The notes under the pieces are model-generated. The model was not told where the DNA came from. It saw only the letters and a program-made list of their open reading frames with translations, and did not search any database. Positions 27,392-36,076 of a stretch of 64,000 nt of DNA are shown piece after piece. The position numbers and the translations under genes are program-made. Source of the stretch: Novosphingobium cyanobacteriorum (GTDB lineage: Bacteria > Pseudomonadota > Alphaproteobacteria > Sphingomonadales > Sphingomonadaceae); the NCBI RefSeq assembly GCF_029436685.1, contig NZ_JAROCY010000009.1, forward strand, positions 123,020 through 187,019. Direction: 5' to 3'. How positions within the stretch are numbered: the stretch's first letter is position 1; the number at the start of each line of letters is the position of its first letter.

Positions 27392-28168
27392 TCAGCGCGC
27401 GGCCAGTTCGCGAATGTAGGCCAGGGCCTGTGGCGTCGAAGGCAGGGTGGGGTTGCATTCGATGCCGATGGGGCCGGTGTAACCCACGCTCGCGATCAGA
27501 TCGAGCATGCGCGGCCAGTCGATGGTGCCCGCGCCGGGTTCACCGCGGCCATTGGTGTCGGCAATCTGCACGTGTTCGACCATGTGCGCCACCTGCGGCA
27601 GGACAACTGCGGGGTCCTCGCCCTCGGTCACCGAATGGTAGAGGTCGTAGAGCAGGCGCATGCGCGGCGAGGCGACCTGTTCGATCACGGCCACCGCATC
27701 TTCGGTGCGGCTGAACAGCACGCCGGGATGGTCCACGCGGATGTTTACCGCCTCGGCGATGATGGTCAGGTCGTATTCCTCGGCGATCGGCACGACAGAG
27801 GCGATGGCCTCGGCCACGATGGCCAGCTGCACCGGGCGCTTCATCCACGGCACGCCGGGGCCCGATCCGACGACGATGCGCTTGCAGCCCAGCGCGGCCG
27901 CATCGTCGCAGGCCTTGCGGAACATCTCGCGATAGCCTTCGTGCGTTTCCTTTTCGATCAGACGCGTGCGCGGGTCGGCCACCACGGTCCACAGCGTGGC
28001 GCCATTGTCGTCAAGTGCGCGCTTGAGCGAGGCGATGTCGCGCCCGCCGGTGGTGAAGATTTCCACCTTCGAATAGCCGGCGGCAGCCGCCGCGGCGACG
28101 CGGTCTTCCAGCCGCTCACCCGCTTCGTTGAACATGTATTCCAGGTTGACCGAGATTTCGAAAGGCAT
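27392..28168 (-). CDS. Xylose-isomerase-like TIM-barrel sugar isomerase/epimerase (hydroxypyruvate-isomerase type)
   Basis: 258 residues, AP_endonuclease_2/xylose-isomerase-like TIM barrel: FEISVNLEYMFNEAGERLEDRVAAAAAAGYSKVEIF, IIAEAVNIRVDHPGVLFSRTED (metal-ligand Glu), RLLYDLYHSVTEGED (Asp/His ligands), EHVQIADTNGRGEPGAGTIDW, and GIECNP (second Glu), matching Hyi-like isomerases. It is the last gene of a minus-strand run after the C-glycoside-deglycosidase-like pair. I infer that it processes the keto-sugar or a derivative. It is related to the gene at 35179-35952. Confidence 0.82.
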   Translation of the reverse strand: MPFEISVNLEYMFNEAGERLEDRVAAAAAAGYSKVEIFTTGGRDIASLKRALDDNGATLWTVVADPRTRLIEKETHEGYREMFRKACDDAAALGCKRIVVGSGPGVPWMKRPVQLAIVAEAIASVVPIAEEYDLTIIAEAVNIRVDHPGVLFSRTEDAVAVIEQVASPRMRLLYDLYHSVTEGEDPAVVLPQVAHMVEHVQIADTNGRGEPGAGTIDWPRMLDLIASVGYTGPIGIECNPTLPSTPQALAYIRELAAR

Positions 28169-28224
28169 TCTGTTTTTCCCATGAAATGGCGGGAGCGCAG
28201 TGCGTGCGTCCCCAGCCCGTTGGC

Positions 28225-28599
28225 TCAGGCGGCGAGCGCCAGGTTCTTGGTATCCTTGGTCGTCGGAACGAAGGGCAGGTAGGACACCCTGTAGCGCACC
28301 GCGAAACCGATCGCGTGCTCACCGGCGGAAAGCCCGCCGTTCAGCGCAATGATCGTGGCCTTCTCGCCAAAGTTCCAGCGGTTGTCATAGCAGGTTTCCA
28401 TCTCGTCGAGCGTGTAGGTCTTGCCGCGCACGGCAAAGCGGATCGCCTCGCGCGGCAGCGCCTCACCTTCGACGCTGACCTGGATGTCCTCGATCATCGA
28501 GAGCCCGAGGCCACGGTAGTAAGGCAGCCGCCCGAGGAACGAGAAGCCGCCCTCCACGCCCTGCAGGCTGCCTTCCACGATCATCTTGTTGTCCATCAT
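28225..28599 (-). CDS. C-glycoside deglycosidase beta-subunit-like protein (DUF6379 family)
   Basis: 124 residues from ATG 28599, preceded by GAGGAG 8 bases upstream; that site lies against the stop of the alpha gene, so the two are coupled. Recognisable blocks: LPYYRGLGLSMIEDIQVSVEGE, IRFAVRGKTYTLDEMET, RWNFGEKATIIALNGGLSAGEH and VRYRVSYLPFVP. These match the small subunit of the DgpBC/CarBC/DfgAB C-deglycosylation enzymes, which forms a hetero-oligomer with the TIM-barrel subunit and helps shape its active site. Assignment rests on motif recognition, not on a search. Confidence 0.7.
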   Translation of the reverse strand: MMDNKMIVEGSLQGVEGGFSFLGRLPYYRGLGLSMIEDIQVSVEGEALPREAIRFAVRGKTYTLDEMETCYDNRWNFGEKATIIALNGGLSAGEHAIGFAVRYRVSYLPFVPTTKDTKNLALAA

Positions 28600-28612
28600 G
28601 GCATTGCGCTCC

Positions 28613-29635
28613 TCAGGCTGCGACGGGAGTCTGCAGGGCGGGCACCCCGGCTTCGCCCAGAAGCCTTGCCAGCATGACCTGCTGCCGGCGAACCTGCTCA
28701 ACCGAGTCAGGTTCCTCGGCATCCTCGATCCAGCGGTTGCCTTCGTATTCCGAACAGATGTAGCCGTCATAGCCGCCCTGTTTCAGCACGCGCACGATCT
28801 CGTCATAGGGGATCGACGGCTCCACATAGTCCTCGGTCATCTGGTAGAACTTGCCGTGGATGTTGTGGATGCGATGCATGTGATCGAGCATCCGCCTCGG
28901 CTCGAACGCCCCATTGTGGCGCAGGAGTTCGGCCATGGCGAGCGATGGTCCGGTGCCGCCCATCTGCTGCACGTTCAGGATCACGTATTCCGAAAGGACC
29001 CGGTCCTCATACGCTTTCACGATATATTCGGCGATGTGCGGCGGCACACCCTGGCGCAGGAACCGCTCCACGAACACGGGGGGATAGGTGAACAGGAACA
29101 TGCCCATGTCGGGCAGGAAGCCCAGTGCATCCGAGCCGGACTTTTCGAACGCCTCGGCATGGCGGATGATCCACGGATGGTCGAAGTGCAGCGGTGCATG
29201 CACCTCGATCAGGATCTTGATGCCTTTCTCCTCGGCATAGGGTGCCGCCGCAACCAGCACTTCGGGCGCGATGGACACCAGCGCGCGGATGAATTTCATC
29301 CCCAGGCGTGCCCCGAAATCTATATCGTTCTTCACGCTGGCGACCTGCTCGGCAAAGGGCATGTCGCGCCCCTTGTACCGCTTGTAATCGACCATGAAGT
29401 CATGACTCACCGGGGTGCAGTCATACTTGGCGATCAGGCGGTGCCAGGTGTCGATATCCTCCTGCGCCACGCCACATTCGGGCCAACCCCAGAAGGTCTG
29501 CTCACCGATGATCTCGATGCCCCTGGCGCCAAGGTGCGCGCTGGTGCGGATACAGTCCTCAAGGCTCATTTTGCCCTGGAAGGTTTCGTTCTGGTAGGAA
29601 TAGAGGCTCACGCCCCGCTTGATCGAATGGGTCAA
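28613..29635 (-). CDS. C-glycoside deglycosidase alpha-subunit-like TIM-barrel protein
   Basis: 340 residues from a TTG start at 29635, accepted because AGGAGGT lies 6 bases upstream. Xylose-isomerase-like barrel with VSLYSYQNETFQGKMSLEDCI, GIEIIGEQTFWGWPE, KILIEVHAPLHFDHPW (metal Glu/His), FLPDMGMF (Asp), HNIHGKFYQM (His) and DGYICSEYEGNRW (Glu). The KFYQM/SEYEGxRW ends are typical of the catalytic subunit of C-glycoside deglycosidases (DgpB, CarB), which beta-eliminate the aglycone from a 3-keto-glycoside with Mn2+. It may instead act on O-linked 3-keto-glycosides. The beta gene follows 13 bases later. Confidence 0.72.
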   Translation of the reverse strand: MTHSIKRGVSLYSYQNETFQGKMSLEDCIRTSAHLGARGIEIIGEQTFWGWPECGVAQEDIDTWHRLIAKYDCTPVSHDFMVDYKRYKGRDMPFAEQVASVKNDIDFGARLGMKFIRALVSIAPEVLVAAAPYAEEKGIKILIEVHAPLHFDHPWIIRHAEAFEKSGSDALGFLPDMGMFLFTYPPVFVERFLRQGVPPHIAEYIVKAYEDRVLSEYVILNVQQMGGTGPSLAMAELLRHNGAFEPRRMLDHMHRIHNIHGKFYQMTEDYVEPSIPYDEIVRVLKQGGYDGYICSEYEGNRWIEDAEEPDSVEQVRRQQVMLARLLGEAGVPALQTPVAA

Positions 29636-29819
29636 GACACACCTCCTGCGGTTCTCGGTTTCGGGCCGGCCAGAAGCCCCGTCCGCGATCGCGGCGCACG
29701 CTGCCGAGTCTTAGTGCCGGAGAGGCAGCGACGCATCTGGCCAGGGCGGGCCAGTGGCGGGCAGGCGCGCATGCGGGTGGTTGCCTGACCGCCCTCTCCT
29801 GGGGTCTCACGCCCCTATT

Positions 29820-29909
29820 GGAATTGATATTCCTATATCTTGACAACCGCGTGTCAAGCCGCAACCGCAGCGCTTGACGAATTTAAGAATAGGAATACTA
29901 TTTCTTAAA
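29820..29909. promoter_or_regulatory. Divergent promoter/operator region of the glycoside locus
   Basis: The 349-base gap 29636-29984 separates the deglycosidase operon (minus) from the DoxX/SnoaL/esterase operon (plus). It holds three nested inverted repeats: GGAAT-TGAT-ATTCC (29820-29833), CTTGACA-ACCGCG-TGTCAAG (29839-29858), and TTTAAGAATAG with CTATTTCTTAAA around GAATA (29882-29909, one extra T). A plus-strand promoter TTGACG (29874) - 16 bases - TACTAT (29896) overlaps the last repeat. A repressor bound there would control the plus operon and possibly both. Confidence 0.5.
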
Positions 29910-29984
29910 ACCTGCAGGCATCGCGGGGGAACGATAGGGGTATCCGAGGATGAGGCCGAAGGGCGAAACCGCGAGGATGGGGCG

Positions 29985-30365
29985 ATGAAGTGGCGGATTG
30001 CCGCCGCCTTGGTGCTGGCCTTGCCTCTCACAGCGCTGTTTGCCTTCGTCGGTTGGTACAAGGCTTTCGCCCCGATTCCCGAACTTGCCGAGCATCACGC
30101 CTGGACGGTGTGGCTGCCCGAAGGGCTCGGCCGTCTGGTGGGTTGGAGCGAGATGGCCTGCGCGCTGGTGCTGCCCGGCGTTGTCCATCCCCGAACGCGC
30201 GCTTTCGCTGCCGGAGGGGCGATGATCCTCGTAGCGAACCAGATGATCGCTGCCGTCTTTCACATCCGTCATGCCGAACTGGCCTCGCTGCCGCAGAACG
30301 CAGTGATCACGGCGCTGGCAGCGGGAGTGATCTTCTTTTCCAGAACACGAGCAAGGGAGATTTGA
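29985..30365 (+). CDS. DoxX-like small membrane protein
   Basis: 126 residues from ATG 29985 (GGATGGGG upstream). Four hydrophobic segments (AAALVLALPLTALFAFVGWYKAF, LVGWSEMACALVLPGV, FAAGGAMILVANQMIAAVFHI, AVITALAAGVIFFS) and the GWYKAF/R-type N-terminus resemble DoxX-like proteins. Function in this family is poorly known. Its stop overlaps the next start (TGATG), so it is translationally coupled to the SnoaL-like protein. Confidence 0.7.
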   Translation: MKWRIAAALVLALPLTALFAFVGWYKAFAPIPELAEHHAWTVWLPEGLGRLVGWSEMACALVLPGVVHPRTRAFAAGGAMILVANQMIAAVFHIRHAELASLPQNAVITALAAGVIFFSRTRAREI

Positions 30366-31198
30366 TGATGCGGATTGCCAGGATGATTGCGCCCGCCGCG
30401 CTGATGCTGGCAGGGGGGGCGGCAATGGCTGCCGATGCCTCGCCCAAGGCAGAGGTCGCGGCGCTGAAGGCAGAAGTGGCCGAACTGCGCCAGATGGCCC
30501 AGGCCAGCAAGGACCGCGCCTCGGTCGAGAACCTGTTCTCGCGCTACATGTACCTGCACAATGCTTTCCGCGACACCGACATCATCCCCCTGTGGGCGAA
30601 GAAGGGCACGCCGGGCGTGAGGTCGCAGTACAGCAACCTGGGCGTCTACACCGATTGGGACAAGATCATGTCCTATCACCAGGGCCGCCCTGCGCCGGTT
30701 AGCAAGCTGGTGTTCCATTACATCACCACGCCCGCGATCGAAGTCGCCGCAGATGGCCAGACCGCCAAGGGCCTGTGGATCGTCAACGGGCTGGAATCGG
30801 GCCTCGTCGATCCCGAGCTGGCCAAGAACATGCCCGCGTGGATGTTCGAGAAGGAGCTGGTCCAGGGCAAGAAGGTGTGGATGCACAACGTCTACCTCAA
30901 GTATGGGCTCGACTTCATCAAGCAGGATGGCCAGTGGAAGATCTGGCATTTCCACTGCTTCGAAGTGGCGCGCGCACCCTATGGCATGGGCTGGATTCCG
31001 TTTGCGGCGGCGGCCCAGGACGATTCCTTCAATGTCGACCTGATGTATGTCGGTGAAGACGGGAAGCCGGTGTTCATGCCCAAGGTCGATGGTCCGGCGA
31101 CGGTCCTTTCCAACACCTATCGAACCGATACCTCGCAGAAGCTTGAGGCGCGTCCGCCCGAGCCCTATCGTACCTTCAGCGAAACCTTCGAATACTGA
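30365..31198 (+). CDS. Secreted SnoaL-like protein of the glycoside locus
   Basis: 277 residues with a signal peptide ending GGAAMAAD, then a short coiled-coil-like segment (KAEVAALKAEVAELRQM) and a SnoaL_4-type domain (RASVENLFSRYMYLHNAFRDTDIIPLWAKKG ... TAKGLWIVNGLESG ... YLKYGLDFIKQDGQWKIWHFHCFEVARAPYG). The fold fits lyases, isomerases and dehydratases on aromatic or terpenoid compounds. Its context between DoxX and a carboxylesterase in a glycoside/aromatic locus suggests action on the imported compound in the periplasm. The start overlaps the DoxX stop. Confidence 0.72.
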   Translation: MMRIARMIAPAALMLAGGAAMAADASPKAEVAALKAEVAELRQMAQASKDRASVENLFSRYMYLHNAFRDTDIIPLWAKKGTPGVRSQYSNLGVYTDWDKIMSYHQGRPAPVSKLVFHYITTPAIEVAADGQTAKGLWIVNGLESGLVDPELAKNMPAWMFEKELVQGKKVWMHNVYLKYGLDFIKQDGQWKIWHFHCFEVARAPYGMGWIPFAAAAQDDSFNVDLMYVGEDGKPVFMPKVDGPATVLSNTYRTDTSQKLEARPPEPYRTFSETFEY

Positions 31199-31208
31199 GG
31201 ACATCACG

Positions 31209-32780
31209 ATGATCCGCAAGGCAATCGGCGTCGCGGCGTTCTGCCTCGCGGCATCTTTGCAACCGGCGCTGGCCCAGTCGGTGGTCAAGACCACCGCAGG
31301 CGCCATACAGGGCGCTGCGAGCGGCGGGGTGGAGGCGTTTCTCGGCATCCCCTATGCCGCGCCACCGGTGGGCGATGACCGCTGGCGCGAACCCCGGCCG
31401 GCACGCCCGTGGGAAGGCGTACGCGATGGCTCGGCGATGGGCCCCTCGTGCCAGCAGGCCGAAGCTGGCGGCTGGGGGCCATACAGCGCCGAGTTCATTG
31501 CCGCACCGCCTTTCAGCGAAGACTGTCTGACGCTCAACGTGTGGAAGCCCGCAGGCAAGGTGCGTGGTCGGCTGCCGGTGCTGGTCTTCATCCACGGCGG
31601 CGGCTTTGGCGGCGGTGGCAGCGCGGTGCCGCTCTATAATGGCGGCCGCCTTGCCGCGCGCGGCGTGGTGGTGGTGACCATCAATTACCGCGTCGGCGTG
31701 TTCGGGTTCCTCGCCCATCCACAACTCACGGCGGAATCCCCGCTGAGAAGCTCGGGCAACTATGGGCTGCTCGATCAGATCGCCGCGCTCGGCTGGGTTC
31801 GCGCCAATGCTGCCGCGTTCGGTGGCGATCCTGCCAACATCACCGTCTCGGGCGAATCTGCGGGCGCGGCCTCGGTCAATGATCTGATGGTCTCGCCCCT
31901 GGCCAAGGGCCTGTTCGACAAGGCGATCGCCTTCAGTGGGCCCAGCATGGCTGTCGACGTGCCTTCGATTGAAGAAGGCTATGCCGTGGCCAAAACGATC
32001 GCGGCGAAGGTGGGCGCAGCCTCGCTGGCAGACCTGCGCGCGGTTCCGCCCCAGAAGCTGGTCGATGCCACGCGCTATGTTCCGGGCGAAAGCAGTGGCC
32101 CGGCGCGGCTCGTCCACGTGCCGCACCGCGATGGCGTGGTTTTGCCGTTCGATCCGTTCCGCGCCGGCGGCCCTGTGGTGAACGCGGTGCCGCTGCTTGG
32201 CGGATACAATGCGGCGGAAATGATCGACCCAACGGTGCGCACGCCGGCCCAGTTCGAAGCGGCGGTAAAGGCGCGATATGGCGATTTTGGCCCGCGCCTG
32301 CTTGCGCTTTATCCCCATGCCAACGATGCCGAGGCCGTCGCGTCCAACACCCTGCTGGCGCGTGACCGCTATATGGCGGGGCTGCTGCTGTGGTCGCAGG
32401 ACCGCACGCGCTCGGTGAAGCAGCCGATCTACGCCTATGTCCACGATCACGCCTATCCCGCACTTCGTGGGGGGCAGAGCTGGGGTGCGTTTCACAGTTC
32501 CGGCCTGCCCTATGTCTTCGGCACCGTCGGTATCGGTGATCGCACTTTCACGGCGGCAGACCACGCGTTGGCGAAGCAGTGGCAGGATCGCCTTCTGGCA
32601 TTTCTGCGCACGGGCAAGCCATCGCTGCCGGGCAGGGCATGGCCGCCGGTGAAGGCAGGCGATGCGCGCGTCATGCGCATTGGCGATCGCGCTGGAATGG
32701 TGTCGTCTGTTTCCACCCCCGCACGACTGCAGGCGTTGCGGGACTATGCGGCTTCCGGCGGCAAGCTCGGCCTGTTGTAA
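31209..32780 (+). CDS. Type-B carboxylesterase, secreted
   Basis: 523 residues from ATG 31209 (GAGG upstream), with a signal peptide ending PALAQS. Carboxylesterase family: FLGIPYAAPPVGDDRWREP, SEDCLTLNVW, the oxyanion-hole HGGGF, the nucleophile S217 in GESAGAAS, an acid residue in GGYNAAEM and a His in AFHSSGLPYVFG. It hydrolyses ester bonds in the periplasm. In this locus it could remove acyl or phenolic esters from a glycoside before deglycosylation. It follows the SnoaL-like gene by 10 bases in the same operon. Confidence 0.85.
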   Translation: MIRKAIGVAAFCLAASLQPALAQSVVKTTAGAIQGAASGGVEAFLGIPYAAPPVGDDRWREPRPARPWEGVRDGSAMGPSCQQAEAGGWGPYSAEFIAAPPFSEDCLTLNVWKPAGKVRGRLPVLVFIHGGGFGGGGSAVPLYNGGRLAARGVVVVTINYRVGVFGFLAHPQLTAESPLRSSGNYGLLDQIAALGWVRANAAAFGGDPANITVSGESAGAASVNDLMVSPLAKGLFDKAIAFSGPSMAVDVPSIEEGYAVAKTIAAKVGAASLADLRAVPPQKLVDATRYVPGESSGPARLVHVPHRDGVVLPFDPFRAGGPVVNAVPLLGGYNAAEMIDPTVRTPAQFEAAVKARYGDFGPRLLALYPHANDAEAVASNTLLARDRYMAGLLLWSQDRTRSVKQPIYAYVHDHAYPALRGGQSWGAFHSSGLPYVFGTVGIGDRTFTAADHALAKQWQDRLLAFLRTGKPSLPGRAWPPVKAGDARVMRIGDRAGMVSSVSTPARLQALRDYAASGGKLGLL

Positions 32781-32782
32781 CG

Positions 32783-32811
32783 CCCGACCTGCCGCATCGC
32801 GACAGGCCGGG
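32783..32811. terminator. Hairpin between convergent esterase and ThuA-like genes
   Basis: CCCGACCTG and CAGGCCGGG pair with one mismatch around an 11-base loop in the 38-base gap between convergent stops. Confidence 0.45.
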
Positions 32812-32818
32812 ATCGGGA

Positions 32819-33775
32819 TTACTTGGTGGGATAGTCCTTGGCTTCTTCCAGTACGGGCAGGGTTACCTTGCCCGTCGCCGCCCATTCGGTCCCGCGAAGG
32901 ATCAGAGTCTGCAGTGGCTGGAAATGCAGCGAAACCTCATCATGGCCGAGCGTGATGGAGAACACGCGGCCCTTGCCGTAGTCCGCCGTCCACACCTGCG
33001 GGTGATCGGCGTCGATGCCCTTCATCGCCTTCAGCTTTTCGGGCGTATAGGCGGCGGCAGGGTACTTCGGACCGGTCAGCCTCGGGTCATAGGCGGCGGC
33101 GGCATCGTGTGCCGTCGCCAGCACGTGGATCTTCGCCTCCGGATCCATCGCCATGTTGGTGTACATGTCGTCGTTGTAGGTCCACACGAACTCGCGCATA
33201 CCGGCAGTGATCGGATGGTCGCGGTCCACGATGTGCACCGGGAACGAACCCGGAGGAGCGCGGCGCGATGAACCCGGCTCCATCGTGGCGCCAATCAGGC
33301 GCTTGTATTCGGGAATGTCACGACCCCAGGTGAACGAAGAGTGGTAGGCGACCAGTCCGCCGCCTTCGCGCACATACTGGTACAGCGCCTTGAAAGCATC
33401 GTCAGACCACAGGTGCTGCACCGGGTCGGCATAGTTCCACCGGCTGGAATAGTTCAGCAGCACCACGTCATAGGCTTTCAGTTCGGCCAGCGTGCCGTGG
33501 TCGAAGTCCTCGGTCACGCGAACGTCGAAGCGCTTGGTGTCCTGCATCATCGTGCGCAGCATGTTGTTCACGCCGGTCCAGTCATGCTCATAGCTGTTCT
33601 GGCCCGAAACGATCAGCACGCGAAGACGCTGTTCCTTGGGATTCACCGGGATCGCCACGCGCTGCACCGTTTCAGGCGGGCGATAATCGATGGTGACAAT
33701 GACCTGAGCAGGGGCAGGGCAGGCCGCAGCCATGGCGGCGCACGTCAGCACCGCCGCGATCGGCGTCGTCTTCAT
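32819..33775 (-). CDS. ThuA-like domain protein, secreted
   Basis: 318 residues from ATG 33775, with GGGGAG about 8 bases upstream; the signal peptide ends PAPAQV. The ThuA (trehalose-utilisation) fold is seen in LRVLIVSGQNSYEHDWTGVNNMLRTMM, LKAYDVVLLNYSSRWNY, YVREGGGLVAYHSSFT, HPITAGMREFVWTYNDDMY and VFSITLGHDEVSLH. This glutamine-amidotransferase-like fold is common in loci for 3-keto-sugars, where its exact chemistry is not settled. It lies immediately downstream of the GPH transporter in a minus-strand run. Confidence 0.8.
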   Translation of the reverse strand: MKTTPIAAVLTCAAMAAACPAPAQVIVTIDYRPPETVQRVAIPVNPKEQRLRVLIVSGQNSYEHDWTGVNNMLRTMMQDTKRFDVRVTEDFDHGTLAELKAYDVVLLNYSSRWNYADPVQHLWSDDAFKALYQYVREGGGLVAYHSSFTWGRDIPEYKRLIGATMEPGSSRRAPPGSFPVHIVDRDHPITAGMREFVWTYNDDMYTNMAMDPEAKIHVLATAHDAAAAYDPRLTGPKYPAAAYTPEKLKAMKGIDADHPQVWTADYGKGRVFSITLGHDEVSLHFQPLQTLILRGTEWAATGKVTLPVLEEAKDYPTK

Positions 33776-33804
33776 CGGCATTCTCCCCGTTGTGGCTATC
33801 TGTT

Positions 33805-35145
33805 TCAACCTGCGGGCGCGAGGCGCTGCGCAATGTCCTCGCGAATGCGATCGTGCATGCGGTCCATGGGCCAGAAAATCACCACCAGCACCTGCAGGCT
33901 CAACAGCACCACCGCGCTGCCATAATAGGACCAGCGGATCGTATCGCGCGCGGCGTCGGTAACCGCGCCTGCGGAGTAGCCCGCCTGGCCCAGCGCGTAG
34001 GCGAAGCCTGCCGTACCCACCGCCATGCCCACCTTGGTGGCCAGGCTCACGCCCGAGGAAAGCAGCCCTTCATGCCGCACGCCAAAGCGCCAGTCGTGAT
34101 AGTCTACGGTTTCCGCGATCATGGTGAAGGCCGCGACGATGGTGACCGAGGTCGACAGGCAGGCGGCGAGGTATACCGCCAGGAACGCGGGCACGCTGTT
34201 TTCGGTGAAGGGCAGGATCGCAAACAGCGCCGTCGCCAGCGTCAGCACGCCGATGCACCCGCGGCGGATGCCGAAGCGGGCATAGAGCGGCGGGGCGACG
34301 AACGAGGACAGCAGCAACATGCCCGAAACCGCAGGCAGCATCACCGCGATCATCCAAGGCCGGTGCAGCACTTCGATCGCAAAGTAGGGGGTGGACGACA
34401 TCATCACGCCAAAGCGCATGAAATACGTCAGGCAGAAACCGAAACAGACCAGCCACGCCCGGTTGCGCAGCATGTCTTTAACCGCCGGCCAAATGGCGAA
34501 CTTCGGGCTGCCTTCGTCCTCGTACCTTTCGCGGCAGTTGCGGAACAGTGCGAAGGTGCAGATCAGCCCTATTACTGCAAACAGTGCCGCCACAGACAGG
34601 AAGCCGCGCTGCTGGTCGCCGCCACCGAACAGGCCGACCAGCGGCATCGTCGCTGCCGTGCCCAGCACGACCGACACCGACGTGCCCACCGATCGCATGC
34701 CCGAAAGCTTCAGCCGGTCACCGGTGTCCTCGGTCATCATCGGCATCAGCGCGGTATAGGGAATCGCCTGCAAGGACATCAGGATGCCCAGCGCCTTGAA
34801 GGTGAGGAAGGCATAGATCAGCTGCGCCGTCTGCCCCCAGGCCGGCACGTTGAACAACAGCACCGTGACCACGGCATAGGGAACCGCGGTGAACAGGAAG
34901 TACGGACGCGTCCGGCCGAACCGGGTGCGGGTCTTGTCCACCGCCACACCCACGACCATGTCGATCACTGCATCCAGCAGGCGGGCGACCAGGAACACCG
35001 TGCCCACCGCCGCAGCAGGCAGCTTCACCACGTCGGTGTAGTAGAACAGCAGGAACGCGCTCGCCATGTTATAGGCAAGGCTCGTGCCCAGATCGCCGAA
35101 GCCGTAGCTCAGTCTTTCGACGAAGGTCAGTTTCTTTTCAGCCAC
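33805..35145 (-). CDS. GPH-family (MelB-like) glycoside:cation symporter
   Basis: 446 residues, about 12 membrane helices, GTG start with GGGAGAGGA 3-10 bases upstream. N-terminal ERLSYGFGDLGTSLAYNMASAFLLFYYTDVV, the RLLDAVIDMVVGVAVDKTRTRFGRTRPYFL loop (Asp residues for cation coupling) and ETVDYHDWRFGVRHEGLLSSG are signatures of the glycoside-pentoside-hexuronide family. It would bring a sugar or small glycoside across the inner membrane. It lies between two catabolic genes in a minus-strand run 35952-32819. Confidence 0.88.
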   Translation of the reverse strand: MAEKKLTFVERLSYGFGDLGTSLAYNMASAFLLFYYTDVVKLPAAAVGTVFLVARLLDAVIDMVVGVAVDKTRTRFGRTRPYFLFTAVPYAVVTVLLFNVPAWGQTAQLIYAFLTFKALGILMSLQAIPYTALMPMMTEDTGDRLKLSGMRSVGTSVSVVLGTAATMPLVGLFGGGDQQRGFLSVAALFAVIGLICTFALFRNCRERYEDEGSPKFAIWPAVKDMLRNRAWLVCFGFCLTYFMRFGVMMSSTPYFAIEVLHRPWMIAVMLPAVSGMLLLSSFVAPPLYARFGIRRGCIGVLTLATALFAILPFTENSVPAFLAVYLAACLSTSVTIVAAFTMIAETVDYHDWRFGVRHEGLLSSGVSLATKVGMAVGTAGFAYALGQAGYSAGAVTDAARDTIRWSYYGSAVVLLSLQVLVVIFWPMDRMHDRIREDIAQRLAPAG

Positions 35146-35178
35146 GATCCTCTCCCGGGATGCAGCGGATGGGAACGC

Positions 35179-35952
35179 TCAGACTCCGAGCGCCTTGCGG
35201 GTGATGGCGAGCGATTCCGCCATCGGCACGGTCGGGAAGTATTCCAGCCCGATCGCGCCGTCATAGCCGAGATCGCGCAAGGTCGAGACGACTTGGCCCC
35301 AGTCGAGCGTGCCCGTGCCCGGCTCGTTGCGATCCGGCATGTCGGCATACTGGACGTGTGCCACCAGGTGCGTGCGCCCGCGCAGCACTTCGGCCATGTC
35401 CTCGCCCATTACAGCGCTGTGCCAGACATCGTAGAGCAGGCGAAGCGCGGGACTGTCGACGGCTTCCACGATGTCGAGCCCCAACTTCGTGCTGACAAGG
35501 TACATTGCCGAAAACAGCTTGGTGTTCAGTGGTTCGAGCACCAGCAGCACGCCGGCCTCCTCGGCCAGCGCGGCGGCCTTCTTCAGCACGCTCACCGCGT
35601 TGGCGAAGTGCTCTTCCTCGCTCATCCCCTCAACGCGGAAGCCCGATGCAACGATCAGCGGCGGCTTGCCCAGCGGCGCTGTGGCGGCAATCGTCTCGCG
35701 CACTGCGGCCAGCATCTCGTCATGCTCGGCCGGATCGACGATCGAGCGCCGTGGATCCACGCAGATCCCGGTCAGCACGACGCCCGTCTCTTGCAGCGCA
35801 GCAGCGATAGCGCCCATATCCTTGTCGCGCCAAAGGTGGAATTCGGCCTTGGCGAAGCCCGCGTCACGCGCGGCGCGGATGCGGTCCTCGACTCCGCCTG
35901 CTTCGGTGAACTGCCATTCGACACAGGATGAAAGGGTGGAGGGTACAGGCAA
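35179..35952 (-). CDS. Xylose-isomerase-like TIM-barrel enzyme (hydroxypyruvate-isomerase type)
   Basis: 257 residues from a TTG start with GGGAGA 6 bases upstream. TIM barrel with LLVLEPLNTKLFS (metal Glu), LRLLYDVWHSAVMGED (Asp/His), AHVQYADMPDRNEPGTGTLDW and GLEYFP (Glu). It aligns with the 27392-28168 protein over its length (for example LLYDVWHSAVMGED versus LLYDLYHSVTEGED), so they are paralogues in one locus. First gene of the run TIM - symporter - ThuA. Upstream, near 36022-36043, lies an imperfect palindrome TATTGGAAC-CCCT-GTTATAA. Confidence 0.82.
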   Translation of the reverse strand: MPVPSTLSSCVEWQFTEAGGVEDRIRAARDAGFAKAEFHLWRDKDMGAIAAALQETGVVLTGICVDPRRSIVDPAEHDEMLAAVRETIAATAPLGKPPLIVASGFRVEGMSEEEHFANAVSVLKKAAALAEEAGVLLVLEPLNTKLFSAMYLVSTKLGLDIVEAVDSPALRLLYDVWHSAVMGEDMAEVLRGRTHLVAHVQYADMPDRNEPGTGTLDWGQVVSTLRDLGYDGAIGLEYFPTVPMAESLAITRKALGV

Positions 35953-36076
35953 CGTCGATCTCCCAATCGGCGGCCCCGGGGCGGTACGCCCGTATGCCTG
36001 GCGGCCTCACTGCCGCTACTTTATTGGAACCCCTGTTATAATTGAAGGGGGCCCTCGTCAAGGGGCTGGCATGCAG

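Noticed and set aside
33790..35931. Long plus-strand open frame (~700 codons) opposite the symporter and isomerase genes
   Set aside because: Composition is His/Arg/Gln-rich and low in hydrophobic structure; it mirrors third-position GC bias of the real minus-strand genes, which have clear families and ribosome sites.
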